Shown here piece by piece: positions 48,621-59,803 of a stretch of 64,000 nucleotides of DNA (position 1 is the stretch's first letter; every line of letters starts with the position of its first letter). The position numbers were made by a program, and so were the translations under genes. Below the pieces are notes generated by a model. That model did not search any database, was not told the DNA's origin, and saw only the letters and a list, made by a program, of their open reading frames with translations. Origin of the DNA: Enoplosus armatus (taxonomy: Eukaryota; Chordata; Actinopteri; Centrarchiformes; Enoplosidae); contig NC_092186.1 in assembly GCF_043641665.1 (NCBI RefSeq), positions 13,396,001 through 13,460,000 of the forward strand, written 5' to 3'.

Positions 48621-51600
48621 CTGGGGGAAGGAGCGAGTGTGAGCAGTCAGACTACAACAAATTAAAAACTGCTGATCTTATCTTTGTCTGGTGTCTAATG
48701 AATATAATTCAATGGTTGAAAGGCTATATGAAAGAAAATCGTTTTTCTGTATCTATGTTCTCCAACTTGTCTCAAGCTTACAAAAGACCCATCAGAACAA
48801 GGATTCCCACAGTCTTGACTTCATAGGTTTAAAGTTTACCTTACCTCTGACGATTTTCAGTTTGCTGGGCGACAGTGGAGGTTTGGGCAGGGCATCTTTC
48901 TTCTTTTTGGTGGCCACTCCAGTGACACTACGGTTCTTGAGGGTTTCTGTGCCCCAGATCATTACAGCCAGGTTCTTTGTGAATTTGGAGTCTCCCTGGG
49001 TTCGCTGCAGCTGGTGCCACTTCTCCTCTTCCACCCAGATCCCTCCACCGAGGTGTACCTGCAGAGAGGGCAACCGTAAAACACCACATATTAAAATGTG
49101 CATCTACATTCCACTGTAGATAAAAATATTAAGTGTCTGCAAAGTGCAAGACAAAAGTCTATGGTATTGTGGCTCAGTTTTAGTAGAAAAACTGTGGCGC
49201 GAGTAGCACGTTGATACTTGCTTGCTCATGCAGGACTTCCAAACAGTACTACTTATTGAAGATCTGTCTGCCCCAATAAACAAATGCCATTGCAGTTACC
49301 CAACTGTTTCATAAGCCACCTTTATACTGGAGCATGCTGGGCCATCAGACCCCAGAGCAGTAGTTACAGTGTTATTGTTTACAGATCAGATTTGGAGTAG
49401 TGATGGCGTTTTCATTAAATCTTATTGAGGTTTAAACAACATTCACGCAACCATCAGCAATAGTAATCTAATACAAGCGAGCAAGACAGAAGCAAGTAGG
49501 TGAGGGAGAGAAACAAACTAAACTGAGACTTAACTATATTTGCTACCATAGCATAGGATCTTACTGGAAAACAACACATTTACATGCATAGTTAAACTCA
49601 ATAACACATTTTGTCCTGTGATGATTATGATAACCACCCACTTGCCTAGCACATTAGTGTTAGGTGCTGTGGGATCTCAATCCAGTTTCACCAATCTACG
49701 ATGCTCCATGCCTCTAAATCTAAACAGACACACCAGGTCATAGATTGTCATGGCAGAACGCATCTTAACCAGCTCCCGCTTAGACCAAATTGTAAATCCC
49801 ACGAAGGACCACTTTCACCAACAAGGATACATAAATAAGCTCAGGCCACTGGCTGCTTGTAGCCTGGATTACCTCCACTATGAACTTAGCCTGTAGCTCT
49901 CTACACAGTGCCACTGCACGTTGCATAAGCCTGCACCAAACACTCCAAGCCGATTGCCAGCTGAGGCAGACTGCCCTGGTCTTCTAGGTGAGCTAATGAA
50001 GCAGGGGGCATATGTGACTCTCTTTCCCTTCTTTACTCTCTTATCACTGTAAAGTCTTTAGGCTAGCATCCAAAAGGCTTTTCCCTGTGCAGCTAATGTG
50101 CTTTAGGCCCCCACCCAGTAGACAAGCTTTTTACTGCCCTAAAGTTAAACAAGATTGTTTTCATCCCCCCTCCCTCCCCGTTGCTCTCGTTTATCTCCCT
50201 CTCCATCTCTCCTTCCTTCTTTTCTACCTCTTCCTCTCACTCTCTCACAAGGGCTAACCTGTCAGTCACTTTAAATTCCTCTCGTGCAAATAATTAATAT
50301 GGGGTCCCTGATGTAGGAGAGTTCTAATTTGCAAGTGTTCTTCACGCTTGAAGTGGCTGCAGGCCCCAGAGCTTGTAGTACCAATTCCCCCCCTGTCATC
50401 AGAGACAGGACGCTGGTTGAGTTACAGCGGTGGGGGGAGTAAAGAACCCTAACAGGCCAATAAACACTGATGATGCTGGCTGGGCTTGCAGGAACAATAA
50501 TAATCTTCTCAACCTTGTTTACCTGCTAGGGTAGGGCAGCCAGGGGGAAAGGACTGATCAACTATGACGGCATGTTCCCAGGTTCACGGGTGTTAAGAGG
50601 AAATACAGCATTTCCTACAAAATCAGGTTAGTTCCCACGGTCACCCCCAGGCAGAGAGCCAGGGATACAGGAGAGGGAACTGAAGGATTCAGGACTATCA
50701 AAGAGTGAGAGGGGTTATTGGGATAATCTTCAAGAAAAGATTGAAAGTCCCTATCTGTGATGCAACATTTGACCGTATAAATTTCAAGTCAACAAAAATC
50801 AAATTCAGATATATAAGTATATAAATATGTGTTTCTCAAGTGATCATTATTGAAAACACAGGCCAGTTTTACTGCTGACTGATTGAACATAACTAACAAG
50901 CTTCACACTAACAGCATCAGAAAACATCTGATTAATTTGTTGTCAGTTGGACTATGTTAAAGGCCTGTCAATCAGTCTTTGAGGCTTTGAGTGAGTGCTG
51001 GGGGTACCCTTTTGTTTACATTTGGATGAGTGATTTTGCCTTCAAGGATAAATGTGAAAACAGACAGGGAATATCACAAAGACCACATGGAAGGTTGGTA
51101 GCAGGTGAACAGGCATGTGATTAGACAAAATCAAATAACTGAAAAGGTGATATTGACGTGGCAGCCAGAAGGAATCAGGAAAAGCTAACTTAGAGTGTCC
51201 CTTAGTCCACAGAGACATACCTTCCCATCGTTGCAGGTGTATACTGTCCTGGGTGAGGGCGAGTAGCTGGAACTGGTGTTGGCTTCTTCTCTGCATGTCT
51301 CCTGCGCCTCAACAATGGGTTCAACCACTTCAGCCTTGATTGTCTGAGTGCCATTGTCATGCATAGGCTCTGGAGATAAAAAGGAGACATTTAACATTAT
51401 GGAGATACAAGCCACAAATCTACCTCTGTCAGCACTTCAAGTTGAGGCGAAGGCCATTCATCAACTGCCAGTCAACTTTACAGAACCATAGAGGATGACA
51501 CTAAAACAGGACAGTAGTTGTAAACAAACAGTTGCACTTAATCCCTACAGTATCTAGTAGCATGTGGCATGTGGAGTTTTCTGGTCTTTACCACTGGAAC

Positions 51601-54600
51601 AGTGCCCACCTGCTTGTCTGCTTGCTTCCTGCCTTCGGCTATAGGCTTCCCTGTGCCTCGAGACAGGTGGTTATTTTAGCCCAGTAACTAAGCTGGCTTG
51701 GTGGCTGGCCACGCTAAGCTCCAATGTAGCTGATGAGTTTTAATATCGGTCAGTGCACTCCATCCCCTGCCCGACAGCACCCCAGGGTGCTCTAATCTTT
51801 AGCCTGTCCATTAGATGGTCTCGCCAGTAGCCAGGCGCCTCTGTCCAGATCTACAGGGGGGCTGAGGTTAACACCAGCATCTGGCGAAGCTTGAGTTTGT
51901 ACACTGCTGCGCACTGCAATGACACCACTTTTAATCACACTTACAACTATAGTGCCTTATATTTAACTTCCTATATTGTATTTACTATATTAGTACTGGA
52001 ACTATTAAAATCCTATTGCTGGATTATAATCTCAATATTGTATTATGTGTGTCTATTAACTATTACACCTATCTGTTCATTTTGTATAACTGCCACTTTC
52101 ACACTTTACTGCTTACATTGCACCACCAGCTGTACAAGGCAGGAGATCTGTCTTTAAACTTCCTCCCCAAGTTTTCTTCTGTTTTTCCTTACATCTTAAA
52201 TCTTCTTAGAGAGCTTGGGCTGGACAGGAACCATTGCTGTTATGGGAATATTGGTACAGCGTATGTGAAACTGGGCTATGCAATATAAACCTGACATAAC
52301 TTCAGACTTATTGCAATGCATTAGCAAAATTGATCTACTTTAAGCTACAATAAAACTCTAGACCAGGAATGTTATTTTAATTTTGAAAATGACTAAGCAT
52401 CTTCTACTTGGAGCAACTTGCAATGGGTGAGCAGGTGGGGGACGCAGGTGGGTTTCTGTCTCAATCAGTTCTTTGACAGAACAAATGAGAGGACTGAACC
52501 ACAACCTTCTTCTGTTTTATGATGTCACTATCATCACCAGTCTACCCTGCCAACATAAGACGCACGCCAAACTAAAGCGCCCAAACTCAAAGTTCAACTA
52601 GTTTAGTTCCATTTATAACTTTACCGGTGTATCTTAATTTTAGTAGAAAGACATTGAATTTAAACAACAGTCTGAAATGAACATCTAGACTAAAAAGACA
52701 AGGTCTGAGAAGTATCGCGAAACTATTCAAGGGCCTTTATCTCAAAACATTTTTCACAGCGTAGCAATATTCCAGTTGCATCTTCCTATGTTTTTTCAGA
52801 CTTAACTGCTAAAACCATTATGTTTGGCATTCATCAGTGTTCTTAAAAGAGGCATAGATCCTTTCAGGTCAGAGGGGGTACAATTAGTGCATTGTGTAGA
52901 CATACAGTAAACCCTAGGATTATAATGTGTCCACACACTTGCCTCCCACAGATGTTAGTGTCCAAGACTGACTTTCTAAGAATAAAAAGTTCTGTGCCTC
53001 TGACTTGCAGCTTTAGTTGAAGCTTTAGTTCTCACCACCAACTGATTTGACTCTTCTTTAAATGACAGATTAGGTTAAAGTTTGCTAATAAACTTGTGTT
53101 GGTGTGCATGCTCCTGGTCCCTCACCGCTGCCCAGTCTCATGAGAAGTACGTCTTGCAGCCTCCTGTTGAAGTCCCTCAGTTCTTTGACTTCTGTCAGCA
53201 AGCTGCCATATTCCTTCAGCTTCTTGGCCTGCTGCACCAGCTGCCTGCGGGTTCTCTCCAGCTCCTGCTGCAGCCTCCTCATCTCCTCCTCCTGTTGCCT
53301 GTAACTATGAACCAGCTCCTCGTAAAGGACCCGAGGAACCACAGCTGCAGCTACCCCAGACACACAATCAGTGTCCACCTCCAAATGCTGTTGCTGCTGG
53401 TGATGATGTTGCTGATGCTCTGCCTCCATATCTTCATCTTCGTCGTCTGCATCCTCCCCCTCCTCAGCCAGCCGGTCCTCATCCAGGTCCTCTTCGCCCT
53501 CCATACAGGAGCTGGCTGCATTCCTCTCAAGGCGAGCCACTACTGCTGCCAGGCTCTTGGAGGAGTTGGAAAGGGGGCGTCCATGGTCCTGAGACAGGGC
53601 CTGAAGAAAATAACAAGTGTCAGTATAGGCACCAAATAGAAACTTAATTTCACTGGTCTATTGTAATAACTAAAAGTTGGGAATAAATCATCATCATTCA
53701 ACACTTCGAAGGCGGAACAGATATAAAAACCACACATCAATCTACAAGTGACATGACAGACAGAGTGCAGTTTGTTTTGACTGTGTGGATCTCAATAGGA
53801 ACTGGGAGGAGAGGAGTCACTGAGTTCTTTGATGAGCCGCTCAGAGGATTTGTCTGTGAAAGGGCAGCTGTCCAGAGTGCTGAATTTGTGTTAATCCAGC
53901 ATATGGTAAAAATAGCGTGGGGGATTTTGGGTGTCAGCCAAGTTTATGGAAATGCGACATTGTATCATCAATACATATATTCACATATAAAACTATTGCT
54001 GTGTATGCCTCAACATGACACATGCAGTCACACATGCGCCCACACTTACACAGTGTTGCTATGAGCTTTTTTCAGTGGGAAAATTATCACTGACACAGCA
54101 CAAGATTGTCAATATAAGTAAGTAACTTTGTTACTTCATTATGATAAACTATTGAAAGTAATCTTTGCTTTATATGGCACTATCAATAAATAAGCATCAT
54201 TTAAGACTCATCAAGGGTCAGTGAGATTGTATATCATGGTGTCATTGTACTTAAAGCACAAGTTGGTGAGGATGAGTCCAGCCCATAATGTATAAACTTT
54301 GTTCTTCTAAAAAAAAACCCCGCAACTAGTGTCTTATTTAGGTGAGCCTACCTTTTTATGCCTGAGTGGCATTCTGTCCTCTCCAAAACTGTTTTCAATA
54401 GAGTTTCCTGAATTCTTGATGGACATCTTGGGAATTTTCATCTTCTTTTGCATTATACTGTCTTCAAATTCCTCCACTGTATCTGTGAAATGCAGAAATA
54501 GAAGCAGGGAGAATCTCATAAAGTTTCAAAAAGTTAGATAGATTCTCATGAAACGTGAAAGTATCCACATCATTCTTCCATCCATTTGTGCAACTCGGGC

Positions 54601-55815
54601 CGAAGGCGTTTTGTCTCTTCATTCTGCTAGATCAAACTTTAGCACTCTTAGCCTAGAACTAAAATGTAAGGTTTACAGCGGACTTTGATACAAATCGTCT
54701 TGGCTACACGGCGCCTTCACGTAACTCCTCTGTGAAGGTGTTAGTTAGATCAGACCGATCTTGCAGCCCAGACAGCTCAGATTCGGGGATTAGTGATGTA
54801 GCTAGTTAAAGATCGAGCATAGAAAACGACCGTGAGCAAACGTTGCAGTAACTGCAGCTGACATTTAGCAAATCATTTCACTTGCACACTCAAGCACATA
54901 AACATGATACGCTGTCATGAAACGGCCATGACGTTGACATTTTACTGACGAAAAGGTTGCTGTATGTTGAATGCATTGATGACACGGCGATGACTGCAGC
55001 ACCGCATCCCGTCTGTGGCACAAACCAACAGATAAGCCAGCTATCAAGCTAACTGCAACCCAACATAGCTTCGGGCTAGCGTCTCGACTACATTTGCAAA
55101 CCTTTAACAAAAATGATAATAGGTCAACCGCGGGCTGTCACATGTGTTTATAATGTAGTGACAACTCGGCGCGTGCACGCAGTAAACTAGCGCGTTACAG
55201 CTAACATGCTAGCGCGGAACGAATACACACCAAGCTAACAAGCGTTAGCTTCATGTTGTAAACAACCGTTGTGACTGGCTAACGTTGCTGCCACGTATTT
55301 AGCGAAACAACCAGCACTACTTTATCGGAACAAGAGAACTAACTCTTGGGACACCACACTCTGGGTGTAAAAATCTGTAAGAATTGACGACAAGGTATGA
55401 CTACCTACCAAACTTATCTTAGCATATCTAACTAGCATATCTAGCTAGCCACAGCCGAGGACGTTGTTGTGGCTATCAGTGTCAGATTCCAGCTGATCAC
55501 GTCCTGACAGATCGGACAAAAGGACTTGCTTTGACACATGTCCGAATTTCGCGCACATCAACGTTACTTGGTCAGACAGACAAAAACAGAATTAAAAAGA
55601 GAAACGCTGATGTGTTACGAGGGCAACTTACCTGCAAGGGCAAGGATCTGTGCTTCGCACGGCTGGCCTGCGCTGCCATTCTCTTCAGTTCTGTGAACCA
55701 GATACACCTTCTGATTATCAAAATCTGTTTTGTGCAGAGGTCTGAAAGCTTCGACATTTGAAACGGGTAACGCGTAGCACATATCGTCTTCAAAGAATCT
55801 AACAAAAGCATACAT
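48424..55815 (-). CDS. bend5: BEND5, BEN domain-containing protein 5 (six coding exons, complete)
   Basis: BEND5 is a nuclear BEN-domain protein; the family binds DNA and mostly represses transcription. Coding exons are 55632-55815, 54352-54482, 53126-53600, 51221-51369, 48845-49058 and 48424-48620. They total 1350 nt, 449 residues plus TAG, versus about 421 in human. All junctions are GT-AG and phases match. Domains: conserved N-terminus MYAFVRFFEDDMCYALPVSN; basic MQKKMKIPKMS segment near residues 73-82; acidic run 138-166; Q/H-rich run 167-177; coiled coil about 196-258 (YRQQEEEMRRLQQELERTRR and onward); BEN domain about 316-435 starting GGGIWVEEEKWHQL. The start ATG has A at -3 and an in-frame TAA six bases upstream, so it is the natural start. 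The gene lies inside the presumed AGBL4 intron, same strand. Confidence 0.97.
48845..49058 (-). CDS. bend5: BEND5 coding exon 5 (first part of BEN domain)
   Basis: A 214-nt exon, residues 314-384, acceptor CTCTGCAG and donor GTAAGG. It encodes VHLGGGIWVEEEKWHQLQ, DSKFTKNLAVMIWGTETLKN, the lysine cluster TKKKKD and LPKPPLSPSKLKIVR, nearly identical to human BEND5. Confidence 0.97.
51221..51369 (-). CDS. bend5: BEND5 coding exon 4
   Basis: A 149-nt exon, residues 264-313, acceptor TATCTCCAG and donor GTATGT. It includes EEANTSSSYSPSPRTVY and CNDGK, corresponding to human EEANTSSYYPAPAP. Linker to the BEN domain. Confidence 0.95.
53126..53600 (-). CDS. bend5: BEND5 coding exon 3 (acidic, Q/H-rich and coiled-coil)
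   Basis: A 475-nt exon, residues 106-263, acceptor TTCTTCAG and donor GTGAGG. It contains AAVVARLERN, a dense Glu/Asp run, the low-complexity HQQHHHQQQQH stretch coded by CAG/CAC/CAT codons, then the conserved coiled coil through RRLQDVLLMRLGS. The acidic and Q/H part accounts for most of the extra length compared with human. Confidence 0.96.
54352..54482 (-). CDS. bend5: BEND5 coding exon 2
   Basis: A 131-nt exon after acceptor TTTCACAG, ending AAA AAG before GTAGGC. It encodes residues 62-105, including DSIMQKKMKIPKMS, matching the human SVMQKKIKIPKLS segment, and PLRHKK. Confidence 0.95.
54595..55640. promoter_or_regulatory. CpG-dense region in BEND5 intron 1 / exon 1
   Basis: CpG dinucleotides are far denser here than in the surrounding sequence (for example CTCGGCGCGTGCACGC near 55165 and CTAGCGCGGAACG near 55210). 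The density covers the 5' half of intron 1 next to exon 1, consistent with a CpG-island-type promoter region extending downstream of the start. It also contains repeated GCTAGC/GCTAAC words. Confidence 0.5.
55632..55815 (-). CDS. bend5: BEND5 coding exon 1
   Basis: This exon encodes residues 1-61 plus the first base of codon 62 and ends GCA G before GTAAGT. The start MYAFVRFFEDDMCYALP is strongly conserved in vertebrate BEND5, as is FDNQKVYLVHR. The in-frame TAA just before the ATG (TAA ATA ATG) rules out an upstream extension. Confidence 0.96.
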
Positions 55816-55905
55816 TATTTACTTCTCTTTGGTCCTGCACTTTGGATATGGTTGACAGTTTTTCCTCACAAAGTATTAAAAAAAATATACACATAGGGGG
55901 GTTGG
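55816..55905 (-). promoter_or_regulatory. Presumed BEND5 5'UTR and promoter-proximal region
   Basis: Sequence immediately upstream of the ATG. No recognisable TATA box at a defined distance; the transcription start cannot be placed from sequence. It is inferred only from position. Confidence 0.35.
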
Positions 55906-58182
55906 GGATGGTGTCTGCGCTCGGCTACTCTTGCCTGGTCCACATCACCAGGGTAGATCATCAAGGCATAAGTAATAGACATGACATTAACTTTGCTGTT
56001 AAGAGATCTTCAGATACAGAAATGTTCAAAAATAATTTGAATTTATTTGTGTCAGAAACTTATGAATCACAATTTCCCCTTGCACCTGTAGTGTTATTAT
56101 AATTAAAAAAAAAGATTGTTCATTTCTGTCAAATTTTAAACAATTTTAAAGAACAAGATTCACAAAAATACTAATGCCAGTGTCAACATATTTAAAAAAC
56201 AAAGACATATTTATATGGTAATAATATATATTTTTTTAATATTTTATATAAGCATAGTTTTAAGTGATTAGGCAGGGCATTTCAGTCGTCCTGGGTCATT
56301 ACCCATATCAATTTAGACACCCATTACTTCTCACTCTGTCTTCTAAGGGAATTGTTTCAGGGAACTACAGTGAGAAAAGCCACCAAGATGATTACCTGCC
56401 TGGTCAGATTTCATTGGTCTCTGTGTGCTCTCAGGTGTACACTTCTCATCTGTTCCTTGTATCACAACAGAAAGACTTAAGGCTAGCTGACAGAAATGAA
56501 CTCTTTGTTATTGTAAGACAGCTAGGTGGTTATACAACAGGATGGATTTCTCTCAGTTGTTACTCTAATGGAGAGCAGCACAGTCGATAAATGACACTAA
56601 CAATTTTGTTCTGCTTCGGCTGCTGTAATTGAAAAGTAACTGATGCAGAACTATATAAAGCCTTTTTTCTTTCTCTGATATTTCGTTTCATAGTTTCAGG
56701 CATTTAGCTAGTTATGATTAGGCCTGTTTCAAATGCCAGCTTCCCCATAATGTTTGTTCACTGTGCTGTATGACTGGTCCCAGAGTCTGTTAGATGTATA
56801 CAAGAGAATTTAAAAACAAACAAACAAACAAAGCGTTGACAATAACTCTCAGAACATTTGATTTAAGTTATTGGAGCGGTATTTCAGGCTGTTTTCAATA
56901 CAAGTGAGTGGTTAGCTGGTCCGCTAGCTATGCTATTGTTGTGAGAGACTCGCTTCATTTTTCTGTGAAGAAGCACAAAGTTGAACTGTCAAAATGTAAC
57001 AGCTTTTGAAACATTGTTTAATAAATGGTATAATAGAAGTGTTTTTTTAATAGGCTGAGCTATGGTCATTTCATGTACAGGAATATCTATGAACTCATAC
57101 TTTGGCAGAGCCACACAAACTACAACAGGAGTGAGAGTGATAGACAAGAGATTTGAGCAGCTTCTCAACAAGTCGAACAGAGGATTACTGCTAATCTAAG
57201 CTTCTGTTCAATGGCTCTCCTGTCCTCAAGGCTGGGCTTGTCAACATAAGGCTGCTCTGTTTCTGGAGCTTTCTGGAGCTGTTGAAGTGGCCAGTGTTTA
57301 AAGGGGAACACCGCTCCATTTAAACAAGAAAACAACTTCCTCCTTAAGTTTGAGTTTATGGAGATGCATCTAATGGGAGTCTGCCTGGAGACACAATAAA
57401 AGTTGAGCTCCCCAAATGTATTGACATTTCTGAATGTGACAATGTTCATATTTTCCAAGAAATCCCTCTGAACACATCAATATAACTTTTCTGCATTTAC
57501 CCAGAACAACTCTCAGTGAAGTGGTACATTTCTCCCACAGTTTCTTTTATTTCCATATAATTATTGCATTGTTGCTGCATTGTCATCATATTATTCCTGA
57601 TAGCACAATTTATAGAACTGGCAGTAATCCCATTGCTATTTCAAATTCACATGCTTACCAAATGTGATTTGCACAGTTGCCCAATTTATAATACTTTTTA
57701 TATCTTAACTAATCTTTACACAGTACTGTACATCATGTCAGCCTCTGTGAGAACTATTTTCATGCACCAAAAGTCTCTAAACTTAACCCGTGTACTCTCT
57801 TTCCCTCACTGTAATTATTTCATGGTACGTTGCCCCACTGCACTGCTGAACTCTGTAGTTCGGCTTCAACCAGGTCGCAATGCTTGAATGAACACACATG
57901 CTCTGTGTACATGTTTGTGTAATATATAGAAAGTAAACTTTTTATATCTGAACTGTAAGGCTGATTGGTCACTGCTGCCAGTAGTTACGCACAATATGGA
58001 ATTACTATATTTTCTTGATTATCTCAAAAATGATTAGTAATATACTGTATACTCATGCAATGAGGGTGTATAGTATATTGTTGGCTTAGTAAAGATATTT
58101 AAGACCCTACACACCCGGGTCCACCCACACCCATGTTCTCACTTTTGCCTAATTGGACTCCCTTGGGTGTGTAAAGACTGCT

Positions 58183-58185
<3 letters not shown>

Positions 58186-58271
<86 letters not shown>
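58186..58271. repeat. Compound (CT)n-(CA)n microsatellite
   Basis: (CT) at 58186-58220 passes directly into (CA) to 58271. Confidence 0.95.
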
Positions 58272-58274
<3 letters not shown>

Positions 58275-58436
58275 ATATAGGACTATATGCATGTAATTAC
58301 AGAAGGCCTGGTGCCACTTTCAGTTAAGTCTAAATTGACCTTTCCACATCCAAAACAGCATTAAATTATAACACTTTAAATATCAGTTAAATCCTGTGTG
58401 CCCATTGTTCTGTGTTGACTTATCACCATGATGAGA

Positions 58437-58604
58437 ATTCAATTCAGTTCAACTTTATTTATATAGCGCCAAATCACACCAAAAGTAATCTCATGACACT
58501 TTACAAATAGAGCAGGTCTAGACCGACTCTTTATAATGTTATTACAGAGACCCAACAGTTCCCACCATGAGCAAGCACTTTGGCGACGAGGCAAGGAAAA
58601 ACTT
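58437..58604 (+). mobile_element. Teleost 'TTTATATAGCGCCAAATCA' repeat, truncated
   Basis: It reads TTCAATTCAGTTCAACTTTA, TTTATATAGCGCCAAATCAC, CTCATGACACTTTACAAATA, GAGCAGGTCTAGACCG, GAGACCCAACAGTTCCCACC, ATGAGCAAGCACTTTGGCGA and GGCAAGGAAAAACTT. All are hallmarks of a very abundant retroposon-type repeat of percomorph fish, cut off where the copy would normally continue with a TCCCTTTTAACAGG-like sequence. Confidence 0.85.
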
Positions 58605-58760
58605 ATTAAAAGCACAGCTGCTATTTATTTAATTAATCCAATCAGCTCTTTTTAAAAATAGCACACAAAATCCACTCTGAGTTGACATAAACTATCGGCA
58701 TGCTAATTAGCTGAAGATAAGGTGATACATTTAATCTGAAGGAATAACTTTAGATAATGT
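58605..58760. promoter_or_regulatory. Candidate conserved non-coding element
   Basis: Directly after the repeat, a low-repeat block with TATTTATTTAATTAATCC and CATGCTAATTAGCTGAAG (GCTAATTAGC is a 10-bp palindrome containing a homeodomain core). Inferred from composition only. Confidence 0.2.
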
Positions 58761-59760
58761 TTTAGCTATGTTTTTATCTCTGAGGGCAGTTGATCGGGTA
58801 AAGACTCGCGTCAGGACAGAAGCCAGACATCATGTCCTGCCTATTAGCTCCACACTGCCTGGCTCATCTATCTTTATTGGCCATCCATTAGCCTGCATTA
58901 AAGGGAGACACGGGATAATAGCAGTAATGATGCTGATGATGGAATTAGACTGCGGGTACACACGTCATCATTGCAGTGTTGCGCCCGGAATCATAAAGAG
59001 TTCCCACTGACAGACGGACAGATGGACAGACAGATAAAATAAACGACCCTTTATGCTGCTGATCAGTGTATGTGTGTAAATGTGTGTGATAGACAAATAT
59101 AGTGAGAGAAATGGAACAAGATGAGGTCTTGCAAAATGTCTACGGTGCTTTGATGTGTGTGCATTAACATTAGGGCACGTAGACAGTCAATCTAAAGGCA
59201 GCGTCTGTGCCAGTCTGCAGGATGGACAGATGCTGGTACAGGTGTGTGCGTGATGATGGTTGGCAGGGCCGAGCGCCAGCCTGAGCAGCAGCATACAGAC
59301 AGCAGACCCAGCAAAATGACGATGCCAGGCATTAGACAGCCGGCATGGAGGGATCATTAAGGCAACTTTCTGGAAAGATGCTCTGAGATCATGAAAGCAC
59401 CGAGCAAAATGAAGACATGGGTGTCTGGTTCTAAGATGACGGATTCAGAGAAGCGTAAACGTCTTTTATGGGCAACGCACTACTACGATCAATCACAACT
59501 GTTTACAGTCTGGGGTAAAACCGTTTCCCTATTTTGGTTGGAGGCATCTCACCAGTCTTTCTCTTATTATGCCTCTTAATTAGCTCCGCATGAATTACTA
59601 ATCAACCATGAAGAAGGCATTCACCAATTTAAAAAGTGATAGCCCATGAAATGAACAGCACAGCCTCATACAAGCACATCAGTTACTAATGCCGCAGGGC
59701 CTCAAAACAGACCTTTGACTGAAAGAGACAGAAGACGGGAAGAAAGAAAGATGGACGTGG

Positions 59761-59762
<2 letters not shown>

Positions 59763-59800
<38 letters not shown>
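59763..59800. repeat. (CA)19 microsatellite
   Basis: A perfect CA array. Confidence 0.95.

Positions 59801-59803
<3 letters not shown>

Noticed and set aside
53085..53125. Extension of BEND5 exon 3 past LGSG into GPGACTPTQVY
   Set aside because: A GTGAGG donor at 53125 and the phase of the next exon show that this is intron.
54990..55030. GACGGGATG on the minus strand, like the DGM in AGBL4 N-terminal YRDGMAP
   Set aside because: Flanking codons do not match, and it lies within BEND5 intron 1 without splice sites in the right phase.
56264..56590. 108-codon plus-strand frame
   Set aside because: Ordinary composition but no recognised motif, no splice context and chance-level length.
57165..57458. 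97-codon minus-strand frame with a protein-like end (KPSLEDRRAIEQKLRLA)
   Set aside because: It does not match AGBL4 N-terminal sequence or any family I know; length is compatible with chance.
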